Source: an uncultured Oscillospiraceae bacterium
Lineage (GTDB): Bacteria; Bacillota; Clostridia; Oscillospirales; Oscillospiraceae
DNA length: 6,416 nt
Direction: 5' to 3'
NCBI GenBank assembly: GCA_958426425.1
Contig: CATZYY010000135.1
Location: 1 to 6,416, forward strand
Both the position numbers and the translations under genes were made by a program. Below are positions 1-4,869 of the stretch, in pieces (position 1 is the stretch's first letter; each line of letters opens with the position of its first letter). The notes beneath the pieces are model-generated. The model was given only the letters and a program-made list of their open reading frames with translations, did no database searches and was not told where the DNA came from.

Positions 1-520
1 TTTCAAAAAGTTCACGAATGCAGGTGGTCTGAACCACCACCGTTAAAGGGATTTCCCGCCGGGACGGGTCCTCCGCAAGCCACATTTTTACTGCCTCCGG
101 ACCGTCGAACACCACTGTATTCCGGCCCCAGCTGGCAATGCCCCGGACCTCCGGGTGGCTGGGGTCCCCGATGATGGCGCAGGTGCGGCCCTCCGCCTCC
201 GCCTGGGCCGCCAAGCGCTGGATGCGGGTCACGTTGGGACAGGTTGCGCTGACGGTCTTCACGCCCCGGCCCTCCAGCGCCTCCAGCACGGAACGCAGCT
301 CCCCGTGGGACCGCAGCACCACGGTCTGCCCCGCCGGGATCTCGTCGGGACGGTCGGTCTTCCGCACGCCCCGGCGCCGCAGGTCCTCCACCACGTAGGC
401 GTTGTGGATCAGGTCCCCCAGCATCCAGCAGCCGCCCTGGGCAGCGGTTTCCTCCGTCAGGGCCACGGCACGGCGCACGCCGTAGCAGAAGCCGGCGCTT
501 TTGGCCAGGATGACCTTCAC
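1..520 (-). CDS. ispH: 4-hydroxy-3-methylbut-2-enyl diphosphate reductase (IspH), N-terminal 173 residues, cut by window edge
   Basis: IspH (LytB) catalyses the last step of the MEP isoprenoid pathway, reducing HMBPP to IPP and DMAPP with a cubane Fe-S cluster in the cytoplasm. The visible part starts MKVILAKSAGFCYGVRRAV. Cys12 (GFCYGV) and Cys94 (SATCPN) match the first two cluster cysteines. His39 (LIHN), His72 (RSHG), His122 and Glu124 (SHPEV) and the QTT motif at 164-166 match the known active-site positions. The third cysteine, near residue 197 in E. coli, lies outside the window. I chose a GTG start at 520-518: it overlaps the plsC stop as GTGA, lies 9 bases after a GGAGG (530-534), and gives the usual IspH N-terminus. 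Last visible gene of the operon. In many Clostridia IspH is fused to ribosomal protein S1; whether that holds here cannot be seen. Confidence 0.96.
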   Translation of the reverse strand, partial: MKVILAKSAGFCYGVRRAVALTEETAAQGGCWMLGDLIHNAYVVEDLRRRGVRKTDRPDEIPAGQTVVLRSHGELRSVLEALEGRGVKTVSATCPNVTRIQRLAAQAEAEGRTCAIIGDPSHPEVRGIASWGRNTVVFDGPEAVKMWLAEDPSRREIPLTVVVQTTCIRELFE

Positions 521-1152
521 AGCGGCACCCCTCCCACGCCCTGACCGCCCAGGGCATAGGCGGCGGCAAGAATCTCGTCGGCGGCCTTCTGCATCTCGTC
601 GGCGGTGCCGTGGCGGCCGGTGTACACCGGGGTATACGGCTCGCCGAAGATGATGCGGGTGCGGCGGAAGGGCCTGCGGGCCCCGTCCACAAACACCGGC
701 ACCATGACGGCGCCGGCGCGGATGCCGATGACCGCCGCGCCGCTCTTGGCCTGGGCGGGCTTTCCGTCCACCACGCCCACGCCGTTGCGGATCACGGTGC
801 CCTCCGGGAAGATCAGCAGGTTGTCTCCGGAGCGGATGGCCTGGATGGCGTTGCGGACGGACTGGATATCCGACCCGCCCCGCTTTACCGGGAAGGCTCC
901 CACCTTCAGCAGAATCCAGCCCAGCAGGGGGTTGCGGAACAGCTGCTCCTTGGCCATGATGTGGAGCCGGTAATTCCGGGGCAGCTTCAGGGCGATCAGC
1001 ACCGGGTCCAGATTACTGGCGTGGTTGGGGCACAGCAGCACGCCCCTGCGGGGCAGCCGGTCCAGGCCTTCCACCCGCACCGGGAAGACAATGCCCATCA
1101 GGAAGCCCACCACATAGTAGGCCGCCGAAAACAGCAGGTTGAAGGGCTTCAT
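517..1152 (-). CDS. plsC: 1-acyl-sn-glycerol-3-phosphate acyltransferase, PlsC family
   Basis: A membrane-associated acyltransferase expected to convert lysophosphatidate to phosphatidate in phospholipid synthesis. The 211-residue product has a hydrophobic N-terminal stretch (about residues 4-24). It carries the catalytic HX4D motif in CPNHASNLDP (His44, Asp49), a GAFPVKRGG block with Arg91, the glycerophosphate-binding FPEGT motif (115-119), and a VPVFVDGA block near 151-158. The length is typical of short bacterial PlsC proteins. I chose the ATG at 1152-1150 because it overlaps the cmk stop as ATGA and begins MKPFNLLF. A GTG nine codons upstream at 1179 is in frame and has a GAGG ahead of it, so a slightly longer product is possible. 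The stop overlaps the ispH start by 4 bases. Family membership is clear; the acyl donor (acyl-CoA or acyl-ACP) and exact substrate are inferred. Confidence 0.95.
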   Translation of the reverse strand: MKPFNLLFSAAYYVVGFLMGIVFPVRVEGLDRLPRRGVLLCPNHASNLDPVLIALKLPRNYRLHIMAKEQLFRNPLLGWILLKVGAFPVKRGGSDIQSVRNAIQAIRSGDNLLIFPEGTVIRNGVGVVDGKPAQAKSGAAVIGIRAGAVMVPVFVDGARRPFRRTRIIFGEPYTPVYTGRHGTADEMQKAADEILAAAYALGGQGVGGVPL

Positions 1153-1829
1153 CTCCCCAGTTTCTTCTGAATGATGCACAGCAGCGCTTCCTCACTTTCC
1201 TGAAAATCCAGCTCCGTGGTGTCCAGCACCTCCGCGTCGGCCGCCTGCCGCAGCGGCGCGGCGGCGCGGTGGGAGTCGTTGTAGTCCCGCTGACGGATCT
1301 CCTCCAGCACCTGCTCCAGGGGCTGGGGGGTGCCCCGCTGCTCCAGCTCCCGCATGCGGCGCTGGGCCCGGGCTTCCGGCGAGGCGGTGAGAAATACCTT
1401 TACCTGGGCCTGGGGCAGCACCACCGTGCCGATGTCCCGGCCGTCCATCATGACGCTGTGCTCCCGGGCAAGCTGCCGCTGGGTCTCCAGCAGGTACGCC
1501 CGCACCGCCGGGTGGGCCGACACGTCGGAGGCGTACCGGGACACCTCCGGCAGCCGGATCTGGTCGGTCACGTCCTCCCCGTTCAGATACATCCGCTGGA
1601 GGCCGTCGTCCCCGTGGCGCAGCTCCACCCGGATGTTGGGCAGCTCCGCCGCCACGGCGGCGCCGTTCTGGGGATTGATGCCCGCCCTCCAGATAAAGAG
1701 GCCGATGGTGCGGTACATGGCGCCGGTATCAATATAGAGATAGCCCAGCCGCCGGGCCACCGCCCGGGCCAAGGTGCTCTTTCCCGCACCGGAGGGCCCG
1801 TCAATGGCCACGCTGATGGTTTCCGTCAT
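1149..1829 (-). CDS. cmk: (d)CMP kinase
   Basis: Cytidylate kinase transfers phosphate from ATP to CMP or dCMP, feeding CTP and dCTP pools used for nucleic acids and CDP-diacylglycerol. The 226-residue product has the P-loop GPSGAGKST (11-19), then the CMP-binding YIDTGAMYR block (32-40). DGRDIGT (129-135) is followed by a VFLTAS strand (145-150), and RDYNDSHR (181-188) precedes an APL motif. All are hallmark cmk positions, and the length matches bacterial Cmk. The ATG at 1829-1827 follows the flavoprotein stop by 18 bases, with a GGGGAG ribosome binding sequence in the gap. The stop TGA overlaps the plsC ATG. A cmk gene beside plsC and ispH is a familiar clostridial arrangement, which supports a housekeeping role. 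Confidence 0.98.
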   Translation of the reverse strand: MTETISVAIDGPSGAGKSTLARAVARRLGYLYIDTGAMYRTIGLFIWRAGINPQNGAAVAAELPNIRVELRHGDDGLQRMYLNGEDVTDQIRLPEVSRYASDVSAHPAVRAYLLETQRQLAREHSVMMDGRDIGTVVLPQAQVKVFLTASPEARAQRRMRELEQRGTPQPLEQVLEEIRQRDYNDSHRAAAPLRQAADAEVLDTTELDFQESEEALLCIIQKKLGR

Positions 1830-1847
1830 AACGTCTCGATTCTCCCC

Positions 1848-3074
1848 TCATTGGTCTTCCGCCGCGGCGCGGCCTGCCGCCCGGCCCGTAGCCCAGGCGA
1901 TCTGTAAGTTGAAGCCGCCGGTGTAGGCATCCACATCGATCAGCTCTCCCGCAAAGTATAATCCCTTTACAATCTTTGATTCCATGGTCTTGGGGTCGAT
2001 CTCCCCCACCTTCACGCCGCCGGAGGTGACGATGGCCTGCTCCACCGGGCAGGGCCCCTGGATGTCCACGGTCCAGCCCTTGAGCAGCTCCAGCACGGCC
2101 CGCCGCTCCTGCCGGGTCAGGTCGTGGACCTTCCGGTGAGGGTCGACGCCGCTGCGCTCCACAAAGACCGGGATCAGCTTCTGGGGCAGCAGGTCGTTCA
2201 GGGCGTTGCAAAAGTCATGGTTGGCGTACTTGGTGAAGTCCGCCACCAGGCGCTTGTCCAGCGTCTGCTCGTCCAGGGCGGGCTTGAGATCGATGAGGAG
2301 CCGGTAGGCCTTCTTCTCAAAGCGGCGCATGTGGGCCGAGGCCGACAGCACCAGCGGTCCGCTGACGCCGAAGTGGGTGAACAGCAGCTCCCCGAAGTCC
2401 GTGTAGATCTTCTTTCCATTCTCCAGCACCGTCAGCCCCACATTTCGCAGGGAAAGGCCCTGGAGGGGCGCGCACTCCGGCGCAAGCAGCGGCACCAGGG
2501 ACCCCCGAAGGGCCGTCACCGTGTGGCCGGCCCGGGCCGCCATGCGGTGGCCGTCGCCGGTGGAGCCGGTGGCGGGATAGCTGACGCCGCCGGTGGCCAA
2601 AATCACGGCCTGGGCCGAATACGTCCCCTTCTCCCCGGTCACGGCTATGACGGCGCCATTTTCCGTCTCCAGCGCCGCCGCCCGGTCCCGGACAATGGCC
2701 ACCCGCAGCTTGCGCAGCTGCCGTTCCAGAGCGCCGCTGATGTCGAAGGAACGGTCGCTGACGGGAAACACCCGGTTGCCCCGCTCGGTCTTCAGCGGCA
2801 CGCCCAGGGCCTCAAAAAAGGCCATGGCGTCCCGCCCGTCAAAGCGGGAAAAGGCACTGTAAAGGAATTTTCCATTACGGGGTACGTTGGCAAGGAGGGT
2901 GGCCGCATCGGCGTTGTTGGTGACGTTGCAGCGGCCCTTGCCGGTGATATTGAGTTTTTTCCCCAGCCGCTCACCCGGCTCCAGCAGCGTCACGGCGGCT
3001 CCGCCCTCCGCTGCGGAGATGGCGGCCATCATACCGGCGGCCCCGCCGCCCACCACCACAATCTGTTTACTCAT
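1848..3074 (-). CDS. NAD(P)/FAD-dependent oxidoreductase, HI0933/YhiN/BaiN-like
   Basis: A 408-residue flavoprotein of the HI0933 (YhiN, BaiN-like, also labelled aminoacetone oxidase) family; the physiological substrate is unknown for most members. The FAD Rossmann motif G9-x-G11-x-x-G14 lies in VVVGGGAAGMMAA, with Glu32 at the end of the second strand to bind ribose. The family signature KKLNITGKGRCNVTNN covers 39-54. Further motifs are ATGGVSYPATGSTGDG in the middle, then VTSGGVKVGEI and GLYFAGELIDVDAYTGGFNL at the C-terminus. The ATG at 3074-3072 gives this normal N-terminus and overlaps the regulator stop by 8 bases. The same frame stays open to an ATG at 3143, but that extension lies inside the regulator gene and lacks family sequence. 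BaiN of Clostridium scindens has been linked to bile acid reduction; nothing else here suggests bile acid metabolism, so I would not assign that role. Confidence 0.95.
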   Translation of the reverse strand: MSKQIVVVGGGAAGMMAAISAAEGGAAVTLLEPGERLGKKLNITGKGRCNVTNNADAATLLANVPRNGKFLYSAFSRFDGRDAMAFFEALGVPLKTERGNRVFPVSDRSFDISGALERQLRKLRVAIVRDRAAALETENGAVIAVTGEKGTYSAQAVILATGGVSYPATGSTGDGHRMAARAGHTVTALRGSLVPLLAPECAPLQGLSLRNVGLTVLENGKKIYTDFGELLFTHFGVSGPLVLSASAHMRRFEKKAYRLLIDLKPALDEQTLDKRLVADFTKYANHDFCNALNDLLPQKLIPVFVERSGVDPHRKVHDLTRQERRAVLELLKGWTVDIQGPCPVEQAIVTSGGVKVGEIDPKTMESKIVKGLYFAGELIDVDAYTGGFNLQIAWATGRAAGRAAAEDQ

Positions 3075-3948
3075 CGTCCATCTTCCCAAACACGCCGTAC
3101 TCGTTCCAGATGTCCTCCAACTCCGCGAAGGTCCGGGACACATCGGTGCGCATCCGGTAGCCGATGGCGATCAGCAAGGCGTTAATCAGCGACAGGGGCG
3201 CCACCATGGAGTCCACGAAGGAGATCATCTCGCTGGGGGCCAACAGGGCATCGTCGGCCATCTGGTACACCGGGGACAGCTCGTTGTCGGTGATAGCCAC
3301 CACGGAGGCCCCCCGGTCCTTGGCAAATTTCACGGTGTTCATGGTGATCTTGGAGTACCGGGGGAAGCTGATGGCGATCATCACATCCTCCGGCCCCACC
3401 CGGAACAGCTGCTCGAAGATCTCCCCGGCGGCGTTGGACTGGACCAGAGTCACGTTCTCCGTCAGCAGGTGCAGGTAAAAGTTCAGATACCCCGCCACAA
3501 AGGAGGACGAGCGCACCCCCAGGATATAGACGTGGCGGGCGGACATAATCCGGTCCACCACCCGGTCAAACTCCGCCCGGTCGGCCTCGTCGGTGACCAC
3601 CCGGAGCTTGTCCATGTCGGACTGGATCACCGCCGTCAGAATGTCCTGGTTGCTGAACAGGTCTCCGGCGGCCTGAATGCGCTGAGTGGAGGTGAGCCGG
3701 GAGCGGATCATCTCCTGCAGAGCCCGCTGCATACTGGGGTATCCGTCGTAGCCCAGCTCCGAGGCGAAGCGGACCACGGTGGACTCGCTGACGCCCACCA
3801 GACGGCCCAGCTTACTAGCCGTCATGAAGGCCGCCTTGTCGTAATTTTGCAGGATGTACTCGGCAATGCGCTTTTGGCCCTTGGAAAAGCCACGCATGCC
3901 GCTCTCAATGATATGTAGGATGCTCTTTGCCACGGCAATTTCCTCCAT
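3067..3948 (-). CDS. MurR/RpiR family transcriptional regulator
   Basis: A 293-residue cytoplasmic DNA-binding regulator. The N-terminal RpiR-type helix-turn-helix domain covers about residues 1-80, with the recognition region ASKLGRLVGVSESTVVRF (44-61) followed by ELGYDGYPSMQ. The C-terminal SIS domain covers about 130-260, with YILGVRSSSFVAGY (141-154), a SFPRYSK segment (194-200) and AIGYRMRTD. In characterised members the SIS domain binds a phosphorylated sugar. The effector cannot be read from sequence here. I chose the ATG at 3948-3946 (MEEIAVAKSIL) because it fits the family and has GGGGGA five bases upstream. An in-frame ATG at 4050 would add 34 residues, but it lies upstream of the predicted promoter. 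First gene of the operon; its stop overlaps the flavoprotein start. Palindromes in its own promoter region make autoregulation plausible. Confidence 0.95.
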   Translation of the reverse strand: MEEIAVAKSILHIIESGMRGFSKGQKRIAEYILQNYDKAAFMTASKLGRLVGVSESTVVRFASELGYDGYPSMQRALQEMIRSRLTSTQRIQAAGDLFSNQDILTAVIQSDMDKLRVVTDEADRAEFDRVVDRIMSARHVYILGVRSSSFVAGYLNFYLHLLTENVTLVQSNAAGEIFEQLFRVGPEDVMIAISFPRYSKITMNTVKFAKDRGASVVAITDNELSPVYQMADDALLAPSEMISFVDSMVAPLSLINALLIAIGYRMRTDVSRTFAELEDIWNEYGVFGKMDDE

Positions 3949-3966
3949 CCCAGTCCCCCGCAGGGG
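3949..3966 (-). promoter_or_regulatory. Leader hairpin over the ribosome binding site of the rpiR-type gene
   Basis: On the minus strand the bases just before the ATG read CCCCTGCGGGGGACTGGG. The CCCC and GGGG arms (3963-3966 and 3956-3959) can pair around a TGC loop. The GGGGGA that would serve as the Shine-Dalgarno sequence lies in the right arm, so it could be partly hidden in the mRNA. The stem is only four pairs, so any effect on translation is speculative. Confidence 0.4.
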
Positions 3967-3969
3967 TGG

Positions 3970-3988
3970 CCGCGCCGGTCCGGCGCGG
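3970..3988. repeat. Perfect 9-bp palindrome in the operon leader
   Basis: CCGCGCCGG at 3970-3978 and CCGGCGCGG at 3980-3988 are exact reverse complements around a single T. The element lies between the predicted transcription start (about 3994) and the regulator start codon at 3948. It could act as DNA, as a dimer operator just downstream of the promoter, or as RNA, as a GC-rich stem in the 5' leader. No poly-T tract follows on the minus strand, so it is not a simple intrinsic terminator for the operon. Confidence 0.6.
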
Positions 3989-4000
3989 TCGTTCCTGCGT

Positions 4001-4028
4001 ATTGTACCACAAATCCGACGGAATTCAA
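4001..4028 (-). promoter_or_regulatory. Sigma-A-type promoter for the rpiR-baiN-like-cmk-plsC-ispH operon
   Basis: Reading the minus strand, a -35 box TTGAAT (4028-4023) is separated by 16 bases from a -10 box TACAAT (4006-4001). The -10 box is preceded by TGG, giving an extended -10. Transcription would start near 3994 and leave a leader of about 46 bases. This is the best promoter match in the intergenic region and no other convincing promoter was seen within the operon. Confidence 0.7.
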
Positions 4029-4034
4029 ACCCTG

Positions 4035-4065
4035 TTTTGCAGGATTTCATTCACGGCCTGCAAAA
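4035..4065. repeat. 9-bp inverted repeat upstream of the operon promoter, candidate operator
   Basis: TTTTGCAGG (4035-4043) and CCTGCAAAA (4057-4065) are perfect reverse complements separated by 13 bases. Their centres are 22 bp apart, about two helical turns, so both half-sites would face the same side of the DNA. The element begins 6 bases upstream of the -35 box. This geometry fits binding by a dimeric regulator, such as the neighbouring RpiR-type protein. The identity of the binding protein is inference. Confidence 0.5.
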
Positions 4066-4220
4066 ATACACTTCTTCAGGGCCGCGGAATACTTTGTGGG
4101 CAGGCATTCCCTGCACGGTCCCTTTCAGAGCGCTCCATTCCGGGGCCGCCTCCCGGGATGAAACGGCGTCAAAGGCGGTCGGATGCCACACGTCAATGTT
4201 CTGCTGGCAGGACGGCGCGG
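4066..4220. other. Intergenic stretch without a recognisable gene
   Basis: This is the central part of the 354-base divergent gap between the regulator start (3948) and the thioesterase start (4303). I see no supported coding sequence or RNA gene in it. It contains a short inverted repeat, GCAGG-CATTC-CCTGC (4100-4114), and the palindrome GAGCGCTC near 4128-4135. An antisense open frame crossing it from the thioesterase side has no start context or recognisable protein features. Confidence 0.6.
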
Positions 4221-4241
4221 GAAAAATTTCCGAAAAAATTT
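4221..4241. promoter_or_regulatory. AT-rich repeated tract upstream of the thioesterase promoter
   Basis: GAAAAATTT (4221-4229) and GAAAAAATTT (4232-4241) form a near-direct repeat in otherwise GC-rich DNA, abutting the predicted -35 box. It could be an UP-element. Positions 4224-4238 also match the published CodY consensus AATTTTCWGAAAATT at 11 of 15 positions by my alignment, which is suggestive only. Confidence 0.3.
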
Positions 4242-4269
4242 GACCGGGCGACAGACTTTGTAGTAAACT
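4240..4269 (+). promoter_or_regulatory. Probable promoter for the PaaI-type thioesterase gene
   Basis: A -35-like TTGACC (4240-4245) is followed after 18 bases by TAAACT (4264-4269), a 4-of-6 match to the -10 consensus. The AT-rich tract upstream would help. TAGTAA at 4261 is an alternative, weaker -10. The start codon at 4303 would then have a leader of roughly 25-30 bases. Confidence 0.4.
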
Positions 4270-4290
4270 GTCCCCATATGTTTGATACAA

Positions 4291-4295
4291 AGGAG
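4291..4295 (+). promoter_or_regulatory. Ribosome binding site of the thioesterase gene
   Basis: AGGAG lies 7 bases before the ATG at 4303. It decides the start against an in-frame TTG at 4282, which lies upstream of this site and would add seven residues. Confidence 0.8.
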
Positions 4296-4302
4296 CGATC
4301 CC

Positions 4303-4713
4303 ATGGATCTGAAGAAAATATTGGACTCCCGCAATGCCAACAATCCCTACGCCGCCCTGCTGGGCATCCGGGTGGAGGAGATCGGCCCCGGCACCGCCCG
4401 GGCTGTCATGACCCTGGAGCCCAGGCACCTGAACCCGGTGGGCGTGCCCCACGGCGGCGTGTACTTCTCTCTGGCGGACACCGCCTGCGGTTCCGCCATG
4501 GCCTCCCACGGCTACTACGCCGTCACCATCAGCACCAGCTACGAATTTCTCCGCAGCGGCCACCCTGGCGACACCCTGACCGCCGTGGCCACGGAGATCA
4601 AGGGCGGGAAGACCATCTGCGTGTTCGACGTGCGCATCACCAACCAGGAGGGTGTCCTGCTGGGCACCGGCACCTTCACCTTCTACAAGCTGGACCGGGA
4701 GATCGAACTGTAA
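4303..4713 (+). CDS. PaaI-family hotdog-fold thioesterase
   Basis: A 136-residue single hotdog domain, the usual size for PaaI-type acyl-CoA thioesterases, which hydrolyse acyl- or aryl-CoA esters in the cytoplasm, normally as tetramers. The active-site block HLNPVGVPHGGVYFSLADTA (42-61) contains the family's Asn44, His50-Gly51-Gly52 and catalytic Asp59. The second half has the typical strands STSYEFLRS (78-85), GDTLTAVATEI and TGTFTFYKL near the end. The ATG is set by an AGGAG 7 bases upstream. It appears monocistronic: divergent from the regulator operon and followed by a terminator about 50 bases downstream. No phenylacetate or other CoA-pathway genes are nearby, so the substrate is unknown and a general housekeeping role is possible. 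The family call is firm; the function is generic. Confidence 0.93.
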   Translation: MDLKKILDSRNANNPYAALLGIRVEEIGPGTARAVMTLEPRHLNPVGVPHGGVYFSLADTACGSAMASHGYYAVTISTSYEFLRSGHPGDTLTAVATEIKGGKTICVFDVRITNQEGVLLGTGTFTFYKLDREIEL

Positions 4714-4763
4714 AAAAGCCGCGACGTTCCCTGCCGCAGGCACCGGAGCAAAAAAGGAGCAGA

Positions 4764-4793
4764 AAAAATGACCGCCTTTCGGCGGTCATTTTT
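4764..4793. terminator. Bidirectional intrinsic terminator between thioesterase and glnS
   Basis: A perfect 13-bp stem (4764-4776 paired with 4781-4793, core TGACCGCC/GGCGGTCA) closes a TTTC loop. Its right arm ends in ATTTTTCT on the plus strand. The complementary strand ends in a T run as well, because the left arm begins with six A. It lies 50 bases after the thioesterase stop and 76 bases after the glnS stop, so it can end both convergent transcripts. Confidence 0.93.
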
Positions 4794-4869
4794 CTCGAAA
4801 GCACTTGTCTATCATTCCACGCAGGAAGGGAAAACCATCCTGTTACAGTTACATTGACTGCGCCGGGCC

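Noticed and set aside
12..692. Minus-strand open frame of 226 codons overlapping ispH and plsC
   Set aside because: Out-of-frame shadow rich in Pro, Arg and Gly; the ispH and plsC frames carry all family motifs.
1848..3074. Assigning the flavoprotein as a bile acid reductase (baiN)
   Set aside because: Only family-level similarity is visible and no other bai genes are present; the neighbourhood is housekeeping.
2124..3185. Plus-strand open frame of 353 codons opposite the flavoprotein
   Set aside because: It is fully antisense to a gene with clear family motifs. Its His/Gly/Gln-rich composition is typical of shadow frames in GC-rich DNA, and it has no recognisable domain.
2887..3918. Plus-strand open frame of 343 codons opposite the RpiR-type regulator
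   Set aside because: Shadow of the regulator gene: low-complexity His/Gly/Val-rich translation, no domain, no plausible ribosome binding context.
3949..4050. 34-residue N-terminal extension of the regulator from the ATG at 4050
   Set aside because: The extension would begin upstream of the predicted -35 box and has no ribosome binding site. The family N-terminus and GGGGGA support the ATG at 3948.
4051..4743. Minus-strand open frame of 230 codons across the thioesterase and intergenic region
   Set aside because: It is antisense to the PaaI-type gene with its own good ribosome binding site, shows no domain, and its 3' end runs up to the operon promoter.
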